From the NCBI GenBank assembly GCA_964604675.1, contig CAZSAT010000019.1:1-64000 (forward strand): a stretch of 64,000 nt of DNA, in the 5' to 3' direction. The stretch's first letter is position 1, and the number at the start of each line of letters is the position of its first letter. Below the pieces are notes generated by a model, which saw only the letters and a list, made by a program, of their open reading frames with translations, did not search any database and was not told the origin of the DNA. The position numbers were made by a program, and so were the translations under genes. Positions 11,465 to 20,494 of the stretch are shown here, piece after piece. This stretch comes from CAZSAT01 sp964604675. GTDB taxonomy: Bacteria; Myxococcota_A; UBA796; CAJQPC01.

Positions 11465-11467
11465 GGG
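11400..11467. repeat. 68-base direct repeat, copy 2
   Basis: This is the second exact copy of the repeat at 9969-10036, covering the start and signal peptide of the shorter paralogue. A single mismatch follows, after which another 14 bases again match. Confidence 0.9.
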
Positions 11468-11476
11468 TCCTCCCCT

Positions 11477-12652
11477 TCACACGCAAGCGTACACAGCTTC
11501 GCACACCCTCTGGCAGCGCCTGCTGCGGATCCTCGGGCTCATCTGGTTCATCACGTAGCCGATGCCCAGTCCGGCCACCGGATCCGCCCAGGCCACGCTG
11601 CCGCCAGCCCCGGGATGGCCGAAGCCCTCCGGGTTCACCGAGAAGATCGGAGGCGCCTCCTTCACGAAGCCCTGCGCAAAGCCTTGCTCCCGGTACAGCA
11701 CCCGGTCCATCGCCCAGCTCTGGGGCTTGGCGAGGGCCTGCACCCGCGCCTCCGAGACGAAGCGGCGGCCAGCCCAGGTGCCCCCCGTCGCCAGCATGCC
11801 CATGATCGTGGACAGCCCGCGCGCGGAGGCCACCCCGTTGCACCACGGAAGCTCCAGCGCGCGCACCTCGGCGCGGTTGTAGTTGTGCAGACCCGCGAGC
11901 CCCAGGTCCTTCGGGTTCGACAGCGCGCGGTGGGTGAGGCTGCCCTTACGGAACAGCAGGTCGCGGTAGGCGCGCCCCTCCGCGCTCTTGTGCAGCTCGG
12001 GCACCAGGCTCCGAAACCCGCCCCGGGTCGGCTTGTACAGTGTGGCCACGCGATCTTGCTGCTCGGCGGGCAAGCCGATCCACGCCTCGGCCTCCAAGGG
12101 GCCGGCCAGCTCGTCGGCCAGGAACACGCCGACCGATCGCCCTGCGATGCGGAGGAACAGCTCGCCGGCCACCACCCCGAGTGCCGTGGCGCCATACCCC
12201 TGGTCCGCGCCGGGCGACCACACCGGCTCCTGGGCCTCCGCCGCCCGCAGCGCAGCCTCGCCGCCCGCCAGGAAGTCCTCGACCGAGAGCTTTGCGTCGA
12301 GCACCGACAGGCCCGCTCGGTGGTTCAGGAGCTGACGCAGGCTGGCCGTGCTCCGAAGCTCGGGCCACCAGGTGCGGATGGGCGCGTCGAGATCGAGCCC
12401 GCGGTCCTCCAGCACCAAGAAACACGCCGCCATGAGCCCCTTGGTGCACGAGAAGACCACGCTGAGCGTGTCGTCGACCCACGGGCGCCCCGCCTCACGG
12501 TCCGCCTGCCCACCCCAGAGGTCGACCAGCACCTCACCATCGCGCACGACCGAGATCGCAGCTCCCACCTCGCCGCGCTCGTCGAAGTTCGACCGGAAGA
12601 CCTCCGCCACCCGCTCGAAGCCGGCCGCGACGTGACCCTGCACCTCAGCCAT
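11477..12652 (-). CDS. Serine hydrolase of the beta-lactamase/esterase (class C-like) family
   Basis: This 391-residue enzyme has the serine beta-lactamase fold used by EstB-type esterases and D-aminopeptidases. The nucleophile motif SxxK is SCTKG near residue 88, and the following helix GLMAACFLVLEDRGLDLDAP is typical. GYGATALGVVAGEL near 170 holds the YxN-equivalent Tyr. HPGAGGSVAWADPVAGLGIGYVMNQM near the C-terminus is the family's third box. No signal peptide is seen, so it is probably cytoplasmic. Its start overlaps the end of the histidine phosphatase gene by eight bases. The substrate cannot be deduced. Confidence 0.9.
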   Translation of the reverse strand: MAEVQGHVAAGFERVAEVFRSNFDERGEVGAAISVVRDGEVLVDLWGGQADREAGRPWVDDTLSVVFSCTKGLMAACFLVLEDRGLDLDAPIRTWWPELRSTASLRQLLNHRAGLSVLDAKLSVEDFLAGGEAALRAAEAQEPVWSPGADQGYGATALGVVAGELFLRIAGRSVGVFLADELAGPLEAEAWIGLPAEQQDRVATLYKPTRGGFRSLVPELHKSAEGRAYRDLLFRKGSLTHRALSNPKDLGLAGLHNYNRAEVRALELPWCNGVASARGLSTIMGMLATGGTWAGRRFVSEARVQALAKPQSWAMDRVLYREQGFAQGFVKEAPPIFSVNPEGFGHPGAGGSVAWADPVAGLGIGYVMNQMSPRIRSRRCQRVCEAVYACV

Positions 12653-13220
12653 GGCTCGCCACCAGCTCGGTCCACGTGCCCGGTTCCAGGTCTCGCACGT
12701 TGGGTCGCGCGTTCGCGATGCGGTTCTTGCCGATGTCGTGCAGCGGCACGCCGTCGATCAGCCCCAGCAGGACCCGGATGACTCCGCCGTGCGCGACGAT
12801 CAGGGTGTGGCCCTCGACCTCGTCCACGGTGGCCAACCAACGCAGGACCCGCCTCGCCAGCATCGCCTGGCTCTCACCGCCCGGCGGTCCGGTCTCCCAT
12901 CCGAGCATCACGCTCATCTCACCCGAGGCGCGCAGGGCATCGATCCTCTGGCTGGCCCAGTCGCCGAGGAAGCGCTCGCGAAGCGCCGTGGTCACCTCGA
13001 GCGGGACCTCGCGCCCGTGGAGCACCAGACGTGCGGTGTCGTGCGCCCGCACCAGATCCGACGTGAAGGCCCGGGCGAGCGGGACGTCCTGAAGCTCCTG
13101 TCCCGCGGCGCGGGCCTGCTCGCGGCCCAGCGGGGTGAGCGGCGTGTCGACGTGGCCGGACAACCAGCGCTCCACGTTCGCCACGGACTGCCCGTGGCGG
13201 ACGAAGATCCAGCGAGCCAT
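12645..13220 (-). CDS. Histidine phosphatase family protein (phosphoglycerate mutase-like)
   Basis: The 191-residue protein carries the catalytic FVRHGQSVANVE at residues 6-17, the second conserved LTPLGREQA, and the C-terminal HTLIVAHGGVIRVLL containing the second catalytic His. These are the marks of the branch-1 histidine phosphatase superfamily (GpmB, CobC and similar). The substrate is not predictable. The ATG shares one base with the stop of the glutamate dehydrogenase gene (TGATG), so translation is probably coupled. Confidence 0.92.
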   Translation of the reverse strand: MARWIFVRHGQSVANVERWLSGHVDTPLTPLGREQARAAGQELQDVPLARAFTSDLVRAHDTARLVLHGREVPLEVTTALRERFLGDWASQRIDALRASGEMSVMLGWETGPPGGESQAMLARRVLRWLATVDEVEGHTLIVAHGGVIRVLLGLIDGVPLHDIGKNRIANARPNVRDLEPGTWTELVASHG

Positions 13221-16200
13221 CAGAGCCAGGACGCCTTCAGCCGCTCTTCCGCGACGAGGTAGGCGGAGGTGTCCGGACTGTCACCGAGGATGCTCTGCAT
13301 CGTGTCGGCGAAGCCCCGCAACCCGCCGTCCCAGTAGAGGCGGTGGGCCGCACGGTCCACGCTCAGGCGCAGCTCGCCGCCGAGATGGACCGACAGGGCC
13401 AGCTGACGGAGCAGCGCGAGGTAGCGGCTCCGGAGCAAGCCGTTCGCCACGAAGTCCCAGGGACCCGAGCCCTGCTGGGACTCCATCGCGGCGATCGTGG
13501 GAAGGAGCCGGCTTGCCTGGCCGATGGCGAGGTAGCGGACGATGGCGTCGCGATCGCCGTCCCCGCTCTCGCGCTGGAGCGCTGCGATCTCACGGGCCAC
13601 GGTGAGGTCGAGGAAGCCGGGACAGCGCTGAGCCAGGGCGCGGGGCACGCCCTTGTCGAGCAGGCCCTTCACGCGGCGGGCGTGGGTCTGCGAGGCCTCC
13701 TGCGGACGCAGGCGCGCCATGCGGCCCATGATGCGCACCACGTCATCGAGCTCGGCGGCGGTGAGCTCCGGCTGGCCCGGCGCCAGGCAGCCGCCCATCA
13801 GCCCCCAGAGCCCGTTCGCCACGTAGATCCAGGCCCTATACAGACCGGCGAGCTTCGCGCCGCTGTTGTTGAAGCTCTTGCGCAGCTGGTCGAGCTCGAG
13901 CGCATCGGCGGCTCGCAGCCAGGCGACCGCGATGTCGGCCGGGGGGCGCCCGGTGAGCTCCATCAACGACGGGAAGAAGGCGGCGCCCATGTCTCCGACG
14001 ATCTCCATGAGGTTCACCGTCATGCCGATGGCGGTGTGCAGCATGTGCCCGTCGATGGCTTCCGGGTAGCGCTCCTGGACAGCCTTCGGGAAGTACCGCC
14101 GGACCCGCTCGTCGAAGCCGGGGAAGCGCCCCGGGTCGGCGGCGAGCAGCGCCTTGTAGACCCGCATCTTCACGTGCGCCTGGAGCACGGCCAGCTCGGG
14201 CCGCGCAAGACCCTGGCGTCGCCCGCGCCGACGGCCGATCTCGTCGCTCGACGGCAGGGTGAGGAGGGCACGGCTCAGCCCCTCCTCGCGGCACACCCAG
14301 TGGATCGTGCGGTCGAAGGGGAACGGATCGGTGGCGCTGCGGATCTGGTCGAGGCTGATCTGCCGGGCGTGCACGTCGTTGTTGGCGAGCACGGCGACGG
14401 CGATCTCGTCGGTCAGCTCCTCGATGAAGGCGTTTCGAGCCTCGACGTCGAGCCGCCCGGAAGCGACGAGCCCCGACAGCAGGATCTTGAGGTTCACCTC
14501 GTGGTCGCTCATGTCGACGCCACCCGAGTTGTCGGTGGCGTCGGTGTTCAGGCGTCCGCCCGCCAAGGCGTACTCGATGCGCGCGGCCTGCGTGAGCCCG
14601 AGGTTGCCGCCCTCGCCGATGGACTTGGCCTGGATCTCGTCGGCGTTGACCCGGCAGGAGTCGTTGGTGCTGTCGCCCGCTTGACGGTGCGACTCATGGC
14701 TCGCCTTGACGTAGGTGCCGATGCCACCGTTCCAGAACAGATCGACCGGCATCCGAAGGATCTTGCGCAGCACCGAGTCGGCAGACAGCTCGTCCTCCAG
14801 AGCCCCCAACATCTTCTTGGTCTGGGGGGAGAGCTTGATGCTCTTGGCGTGCCGATCGAAGATGCCGCCGCCCTCGGAGAGCAGGGTCTGGTCGTAGGCG
14901 TCCCAGCCGCTGGCGGCGTCGAACAGCCGCTTCCGCTCCTGGTAGGTCTTCTTCGGGTCGGGGTCCGGATCGAGGAAGATGTGGCGGTGGTTGAAGGCCG
15001 CCAAGAGCTTCATGGTCGGGTGCTCGATCACACCATTGCCGAACACGTCGCCGCTGGGATCCCCGATGCCGACCGCCGTGAAGGCCTTGCTGTCCTGATC
15101 GAGGCCCATCTCGCGGAAGTGGCGCCGCACGCAGACCCAGCCACCCCGCGCGGTGATGCCGCACACCTTGTGGTCATAGCCGTTGGAGCCTCCGCTCGCG
15201 AAGGCGTCGTCGAGCCAGAAGCCGTACTCCCGTGACACACCATTGGCGGTGTCGGAGAGGTGGGCCGTGCCCTTGTCGGCGGCGACCACCAGGTAGGTGT
15301 CGTCCTCGTCGTGCCGAACGACCCGCGGCGGCGCGACCACACGTCCGTGCACGATGTTGTCGGTGAGGTCCAGGAGCCCACGTGCGAGGAAGGTGTAGAG
15401 GAAGTCGGCCTTTGCGCGCCGCTCGGCCCAGTCGGACGGCGGGCGCTTCATGTAGAAGCCGCCCTTGGCACCCTCCGGCACGATGAGGACGTTCTTCACC
15501 ATCTGGGTCGTGGCGAGGCCGAGGACCTCGGTGCGGTAGTCCACACGGTCCGACCAGCGGATGCCCCCGCGCGCGATCTTGCCGCCGCGCAGGTGCACGC
15601 CCTCCATCTCCGCGTGGTGGATGTACACCTCGTACTTCAGCTTGGGCTGCGGAATCCAGTCGACCGCGTCGTGGTCGACCTTGAAGCTGATGTAGTGCGC
15701 GACCCGGTCCGTGCGGAAGAAGTTGGTGCGCAGGGTGGCGGTCATCAAGGTGTACAGGCTGCGCAGCAGCACGTCTTCGTCGTGGTTGCCGACCCGGCGC
15801 AGGCCCCCCTCGATGATCTCCGCCGCGGCGGCCATGGCCTGGTCGCGGTCGCCGTCCAGATCGGGATCGAAGCGGGCGTAGAAGTAGCCCACGAGGCGCC
15901 CGACCATCTTGGGGTGCGCGAGCAGGATCTCCCGCACGCGAACGGCGGGGAACTTGACGCCGAGCTGGCGCAGGTGGCCCTTGTAGGCCCGGATCAGATC
16001 GACGTCCTGCCACGGCAACTCGGCCGCGAGCACGAGGCGGTTCAAGGCATCGTTCGCCACCCGGTTGGCGAACACGGCCTCGACCGCGTCGGTGAGCACG
16101 TCGGCACGCTGGAGCACCTGTTCGAGGCCCAGGCCCCACGCGGCCTGCAGCCGGAAGGTGTCGATGTTCGCGGGCGCCGAGTCTTGAGGCGTGACGGGGT

Positions 16201-17893
16201 CGCTGAACTGGTCGATGATCAAGAGCCCGAAGTTGTCGAGCACCGGCAGGATGTCGGTGAGGATGACGTCGCCCAGCTGGTAGAGCCGCACGTTCGTGCG
16301 ACCGCGACGATCGACGAACACGCCAGCCGTGACCGGGCGCTCCTCGCACAGCTTCACGAGCGCGTCGAGATCTTCGAGCGCCTGCTCGCTGGAGGTGCGG
16401 GTCGTGTACTCCTCTGGAAACGCGGCGCCGAAGCGCGCCAACACCTCGTCGGCGTACTCCTCGCCGTGCGCGGTGGCGATGGCTTCATAGACCCGATCGA
16501 CCCACGGCGTGACGAGCTCGCTGAGCTCGCCGTGCAGCTTGGTCAGCCGCTCGCGGTCGAGGTGCTTGGCGCCGACCAGGTAGAAGTGCAGCAGCACGGT
16601 GTCGTAGCGGCTCATGAAGAGCCCGTGGTCGCAGTAGCTGGCGGCGGTGGCCCGCACGAGCCGGCGCTGCATCCGGCGCTGCAGGGTGTTGCTGTACTGG
16701 GACTTCGGCATGGCCGCGAGCGCGAAGGTGGTGTTCGCGCTGTCGAGCTCCTGCACGAGGTCGAGCTGCACACGCTGCTCGTGCTCGGCGTCGCGCACGA
16801 CCTCCACGAGGTTCGCGATCTCGTCCTTGCTCGCCGTGAAGAGGAACTCGGTGGGCAGGCTGTCGAAGACGTTGGTGACGCCCTTGTAGCTGAAGGACCC
16901 GGGTCGACGCTTCTGCTCCTTGAGCAGGCTCGCGAGCACCGTCCGGAGCAGCGGGATGTTGCGCGAGGGCTGGGTCAGGGCGCGGTAGGTGAAGAGGCCC
17001 TGCACGTAGAGCTGCGAGACCCGCCGACCGTCGGTCCCCGGCACGTCGATGCGGATCTCGTCGAGCCGACCCGTGCGGTGCACGGGACTGTCGCGCTCCC
17101 CCTTTCGCACCAGCACCGGCAGGGCGTTGCCGGCGCCCTTCGGCCAGCCGGCGGTCAAGCCGTCCGCCCACCCCTCGTCCCGCTCGAAGCCCAGCGCCAC
17201 GTCACCGTGCCGAACGCCCATGAAGACGAAGTTGTCCTCGACGAGCCAACGCAGGAAGTCGCGCACCTCCCGGTGGGGGCCCGCGCTGTCGGGATGCTTC
17301 CGCTTGAGGCGGTCGAAGTGGGCGGCGACCCGCTCGATCTCGGCGGTCATGTCCTGGAAGTCCTCGACCATGGCCCGCGACAACGCGAGGTGGGCGGCCA
17401 GCAGCTCGGAGGCCTGCGCGGCGTCCGCGCGGCCCATGCCTTCGGCCTCCATCTGCACGATGGACTCGAGCTCGCCTCGGTCACCTCCGAGGCTGACGAC
17501 GCGCCCCGCCTCGTCGCGCTCCACACGGAACACGGCGTTGAAGCCGGACTGGTACGTGCCATGGGCGCGGGTCATCATCAGCCGCACCGTGTTCACGATG
17601 AAGGGCTGGTCCGACATCACCGTCTGGATGTTCACGCGGCGCGCGCCGAGGTACTTCACACGGGCGCTGATGGTGGCGGGCTTGCGCTCGCTGAAGAGCT
17701 CGAACAGGTCGACCAGCTTGGCCGGGATGTTCTCCGCGCCGTGGCGCGTCACGTAGGGCCCTCGCAGCTGGCGCGAGATCTCCGCGCAGAACGCGGCGAA
17801 GAGCGTGGGATCACAGCTCTTCGGGGCATCGACCTTGGCGGCGGCCTCCACCACGCTGTCGACGACGGCGGAGGGCTCGTGGGTACGCATCAT
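13220..17893 (-). CDS. gdhB: Large NAD-specific glutamate dehydrogenase (180-kDa type)
   Basis: This protein of about 1557 residues catalyses NAD-dependent oxidative deamination of glutamate to 2-oxoglutarate and ammonia and is normally catabolic. The length fits the large GDH class. It has the long N-terminal regulatory region, the catalytic segment with VPEGAKGGFYMKRPP near 860, and the nucleotide-binding part with GIGDPSGDVFGNG near 955 and NGGIGTYVKAS near 1060. The start was set at the first of two consecutive ATG codons; the open frame upstream has no coding character. It is the first gene of a minus-strand run with the phosphatase, hydrolase and two lipoproteins. An 82-base gap to the divergent lipoprotein gene should hold its promoter. 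Confidence 0.93.
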   Translation of the reverse strand: MMRTHEPSAVVDSVVEAAAKVDAPKSCDPTLFAAFCAEISRQLRGPYVTRHGAENIPAKLVDLFELFSERKPATISARVKYLGARRVNIQTVMSDQPFIVNTVRLMMTRAHGTYQSGFNAVFRVERDEAGRVVSLGGDRGELESIVQMEAEGMGRADAAQASELLAAHLALSRAMVEDFQDMTAEIERVAAHFDRLKRKHPDSAGPHREVRDFLRWLVEDNFVFMGVRHGDVALGFERDEGWADGLTAGWPKGAGNALPVLVRKGERDSPVHRTGRLDEIRIDVPGTDGRRVSQLYVQGLFTYRALTQPSRNIPLLRTVLASLLKEQKRRPGSFSYKGVTNVFDSLPTEFLFTASKDEIANLVEVVRDAEHEQRVQLDLVQELDSANTTFALAAMPKSQYSNTLQRRMQRRLVRATAASYCDHGLFMSRYDTVLLHFYLVGAKHLDRERLTKLHGELSELVTPWVDRVYEAIATAHGEEYADEVLARFGAAFPEEYTTRTSSEQALEDLDALVKLCEERPVTAGVFVDRRGRTNVRLYQLGDVILTDILPVLDNFGLLIIDQFSDPVTPQDSAPANIDTFRLQAAWGLGLEQVLQRADVLTDAVEAVFANRVANDALNRLVLAAELPWQDVDLIRAYKGHLRQLGVKFPAVRVREILLAHPKMVGRLVGYFYARFDPDLDGDRDQAMAAAAEIIEGGLRRVGNHDEDVLLRSLYTLMTATLRTNFFRTDRVAHYISFKVDHDAVDWIPQPKLKYEVYIHHAEMEGVHLRGGKIARGGIRWSDRVDYRTEVLGLATTQMVKNVLIVPEGAKGGFYMKRPPSDWAERRAKADFLYTFLARGLLDLTDNIVHGRVVAPPRVVRHDEDDTYLVVAADKGTAHLSDTANGVSREYGFWLDDAFASGGSNGYDHKVCGITARGGWVCVRRHFREMGLDQDSKAFTAVGIGDPSGDVFGNGVIEHPTMKLLAAFNHRHIFLDPDPDPKKTYQERKRLFDAASGWDAYDQTLLSEGGGIFDRHAKSIKLSPQTKKMLGALEDELSADSVLRKILRMPVDLFWNGGIGTYVKASHESHRQAGDSTNDSCRVNADEIQAKSIGEGGNLGLTQAARIEYALAGGRLNTDATDNSGGVDMSDHEVNLKILLSGLVASGRLDVEARNAFIEELTDEIAVAVLANNDVHARQISLDQIRSATDPFPFDRTIHWVCREEGLSRALLTLPSSDEIGRRRGRRQGLARPELAVLQAHVKMRVYKALLAADPGRFPGFDERVRRYFPKAVQERYPEAIDGHMLHTAIGMTVNLMEIVGDMGAAFFPSLMELTGRPPADIAVAWLRAADALELDQLRKSFNNSGAKLAGLYRAWIYVANGLWGLMGGCLAPGQPELTAAELDDVVRIMGRMARLRPQEASQTHARRVKGLLDKGVPRALAQRCPGFLDLTVAREIAALQRESGDGDRDAIVRYLAIGQASRLLPTIAAMESQQGSGPWDFVANGLLRSRYLALLRQLALSVHLGGELRLSVDRAAHRLYWDGGLRGFADTMQSILGDSPDTSAYLVAEERLKASWL

Positions 17894-17975
17894 GGAAGGC
17901 TCCCGATGTGGCGCGCATCCTAATGCGCCCGGGCTATGCAGGCTGTGTCCAGACGCCACATCCGGAGACGAATCG

Positions 17976-18404
17976 ATGACCCTCTTGACCCTCTTGGCCG
18001 CCTGCAGCGGCTCCGGAGACACCGACTCGGCGCCGTCCTCCGACGGTGCGTGCGGCGAGCCCAGCGAACACAGCGTGGTGCTCGTGGTGAAGGTGGTCGA
18101 TGCCGTGAGCGGAGACCCGGTGGACGCGGTCGACGTGGTGCTCGACGACCGAGGGTGGACCTACGAGGACCTCGGCAGCACGACCACCGGCGTGGACGGC
18201 GTGGCGAGCCTGGCGCTGGAGGGCGTCACCGACCTTCCGGACTGCTGGGGCACCGTGCTCGACTACGTGCTCGAGGTGAGTGACCCCACGGGCTTCTACA
18301 CCGACAGCGAGAGCGCCATGAACAACGCCCTCTACAACGGCATCCACGCGTGGGGGGGTGAGGCGGACATGACGGCGAGCCCGATCGAGCTCGACCCCGC
18401 ATGA
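17976..18404 (+). CDS. Small lipoprotein with carboxypeptidase-regulatory-like beta domain
   Basis: The 142-residue protein begins MTLLTLLAACSGSG, a ten-residue lipoprotein signal, followed by a short Ser/Asp-rich linker. Residues about 35-110 (VVKVVDAVSGDPVDAVDVVL, then TTTGVDGVASLALEG) have the pattern of a transthyretin/CnaB-like carboxypeptidase-regulatory domain. CCGGAGA about ten bases upstream is a plausible ribosome site. Starts further upstream would overlap the divergent glutamate dehydrogenase. The stop overlaps the next gene (ATGA). Function unknown. Confidence 0.75.
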   Translation: MTLLTLLAACSGSGDTDSAPSSDGACGEPSEHSVVLVVKVVDAVSGDPVDAVDVVLDDRGWTYEDLGSTTTGVDGVASLALEGVTDLPDCWGTVLDYVLEVSDPTGFYTDSESAMNNALYNGIHAWGGEADMTASPIELDPA

Positions 18405-19153
18405 GCTGGCTGGAGCGCGTCACCGACCAGCTCGCGGAAGCTGGGTTGAACGCCTGGGGCGTCGCCGACGGGCGGGCCTACGAGCACCTGCTCCCGGGAT
18501 GCCGCTCCGTGGTGGTCTTCGGGTCGGGCGGACGGGGGCTGTGGGAGGCCCTCGTGCGCGACCTGCGGGCGCGGCCGGCGGGGCTCACCGAGGAGGACCA
18601 CCCCGTGGACCAGTTCGTGGCCCGGGCCCTCGCGACCGCCGACCCGGACCCGGACCCGACCCGGCGCTGGGTGAGGTGCGCCGGCGACAGCGACACCTTC
18701 GTGGACTTCCGCCCCCTCGCCCTCGAGGCTGGCCTCGGCTGGCACAGCAAGCTCGGCCTGCTGATGCACCCCCGCTACGGACCGTGGCTGGGCCTCCGCG
18801 CCGCGTGCTTCACCACCGACGCGTTTCCCGTCACGGGCGCCCTGGGGGGCGCCGGACCCTGCGCGGAGTGTCCAGCGCCTTGCATCCCCGCCTGCCCGGG
18901 TGGGGCCATGCGGGCCGAAGGCATCGACATCCGAAGGTGCGCCGCCAGCCACGACGAGACCGACGCGTGCGCGTCCACCTGCCACAGCCGTGAGGCCTGC
19001 CCCGAGGGGGCCGAGCACCGCTATGGCCCGGAACAGGTGCGCTACCACTACGACCGTGCAACGGGCAGGAGGGCGCTGGCCGACCGCCTGCGCCTCCACG
19101 ACGAGCGCAGCGGCGCCGGCCCGTTCTGGGACGCGTGGAGCGACCCCGGGTAG
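18401..19153 (+). CDS. QueG-like 4Fe-4S protein (short epoxyqueuosine reductase homologue)
   Basis: The 250-residue protein resembles the core of QueG, the cobalamin-dependent epoxyqueuosine reductase of tRNA modification. The QueG-like block AGLGWHSKLGLLMHPRYGPW lies near 110-130, and a ferredoxin-type cluster CAECPAPCIPACPGGA near 151-166. Further cysteines (RRCAAS, CASTCHSREAC) may complete a second cluster. At 250 residues it is about two thirds of a full QueG and lacks much of the N-terminal cobalamin-binding part and the C-terminal HEAT region, so it may not do the QueG reaction. The ATG overlaps the lipoprotein stop by four bases. Confidence 0.78.
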   Translation: MSWLERVTDQLAEAGLNAWGVADGRAYEHLLPGCRSVVVFGSGGRGLWEALVRDLRARPAGLTEEDHPVDQFVARALATADPDPDPTRRWVRCAGDSDTFVDFRPLALEAGLGWHSKLGLLMHPRYGPWLGLRAACFTTDAFPVTGALGGAGPCAECPAPCIPACPGGAMRAEGIDIRRCAASHDETDACASTCHSREACPEGAEHRYGPEQVRYHYDRATGRRALADRLRLHDERSGAGPFWDAWSDPG

Positions 19154-19156
19154 TCG

Positions 19157-20476
19157 TCAGGCGACCGGAAGACCGACCAGCAGGCCGGTGGCACAGTCGA
19201 CGTGCAGGCTCCGGTCCTGGTTGTTGGCGAGCTCCTGCACCGCCGAGAGCAGGTCCGCGATGCTGCAGGCGAGCTTCACGTCGTGCACCACGCCCACGGT
19301 GCTCGAGCCCTCCATGCGGAAGGCCGGCCCCGCGATGTCGACGGTCCCCGCGACCGGATCCACCGTCCCGGTGAGGTGGTCGAAGCGCAGGCTGACCGGC
19401 ACCTCGGACAGCATCTGCGTGCGCGAGCGGTTGCCAGGCCGGAGCACGAGGTTGGTGGGCCGGAGCTCACCGCCGTGATCGTGGCCCGTGGGCCTCACGT
19501 TCTGGGCGCGCGCCGAGGCCGCCCCCGTGAAGAGGGCTCCCACCAGCCCCTCCTTGATGATCGGGATGGGCATGCCGGGCGACCCGCGGTCGTCGAAGGC
19601 GCGTGTGTTCAGCCCGCCTGCCAGGCGCCCGTCGTCCACCAGGTGCACCCGGTAGCTGGCGATCGGCTGGCCGATGCCGGTCACGAACGACCGCCCCGCC
19701 GCCACGGCACCCTCGTCGAAGGCGGGCGCGATCCGGGACACCAACCATCCGAGCACGCGCGGCTCGAGCACCAGGGGCACGGCGCCAGGATGCTCCACGC
19801 CCTCGGCGGTGAGCGCGTCGAGGCGGCGACCGATGGCGACGCCGAAGGGCACGCTGCCGACGTACGAGAAGTTGCGACCGGAAGCGAGGTGGTCGATCTC
19901 GTAGCGCCCATCCGCAGAGCGACCGGCCACGCTGACCTCGTAGCGAGTGCTTCCGCTCTCCACGAAGTCCCCACGGGTGGTGGCGAAGGCCCTCATCTCC
20001 ATCCGGTCGGCGTAGCCCACGCTCATGCACACGGCGCCCTCGACCGCGTCGAAGCCCTCCTCGTTCATGCGCAGCACGTCTTCTCGGTCCGCGAGGCTGA
20101 GCTGTTCGTAGCGCGTGTCGCGAAGGCCCAGACCGCGCGTGGACTCGCCATAGCGGTCCGGCGGCGCTGCGAAGGGGTCGGGCGCCGCGGACGCCGCTTG
20201 TTCCAAGGCCGCGCGACCAGCGTCCACCACCAGGTCGTGCTCCGCGAGCGGCGCCGAGAAGGGAGCAGACCGGCCACGCTCCAGGTAGACCCGCCCGGAC
20301 ACCAGCGTGCCTTCCGGACGTTCGACCGACTCGACCCGGCCATGGCGGAGCCTGAGCTCATGGCCCGCCCAGCCGTGGAAGAGCAGCTCGGCCGCGCGAG
20401 CCCCTTGGGCGACGAGGTCGTCGAGCACGCGGTTCATGAAGTGGGCGAGGCCGCGCTCGGGAAGGGTGGGTTGCAC
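19157..20476 (-). CDS. pmbA: PmbA/TldE-like protein of the TldD/PmbA family
   Basis: TldD and PmbA (TldE) form a heterodimeric peptidase; TldE lacks the HExxxH zinc site. This 439-residue protein has the family pattern: an N-terminal helix plus beta domain (HGRVESVERPEGTLVSGRVY), then LVDDGRLAGGLNTRAFDDRGSP near 300 and HVDCATGLLVG at the end. No HExxxH is present, so it is the PmbA-like partner. No tldD lies in the window. GTG 20476 was chosen because it completes the amphipathic first helix; ATG 20437 is the alternative, 13 codons shorter. It is divergent from the phosphoesterase lipoprotein gene. Confidence 0.87.
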   Translation of the reverse strand: MQPTLPERGLAHFMNRVLDDLVAQGARAAELLFHGWAGHELRLRHGRVESVERPEGTLVSGRVYLERGRSAPFSAPLAEHDLVVDAGRAALEQAASAAPDPFAAPPDRYGESTRGLGLRDTRYEQLSLADREDVLRMNEEGFDAVEGAVCMSVGYADRMEMRAFATTRGDFVESGSTRYEVSVAGRSADGRYEIDHLASGRNFSYVGSVPFGVAIGRRLDALTAEGVEHPGAVPLVLEPRVLGWLVSRIAPAFDEGAVAAGRSFVTGIGQPIASYRVHLVDDGRLAGGLNTRAFDDRGSPGMPIPIIKEGLVGALFTGAASARAQNVRPTGHDHGGELRPTNLVLRPGNRSRTQMLSEVPVSLRFDHLTGTVDPVAGTVDIAGPAFRMEGSSTVGVVHDVKLACSIADLLSAVQELANNQDRSLHVDCATGLLVGLPVA

Positions 20477-20494
20477 GGTGTAAGCTCTCCGACG

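Noticed and set aside
15260..17923. Long plus-strand open frame opposite glutamate dehydrogenase
   Set aside because: It is a composition shadow of the GDH gene; no recognisable domain and no ribosome site.
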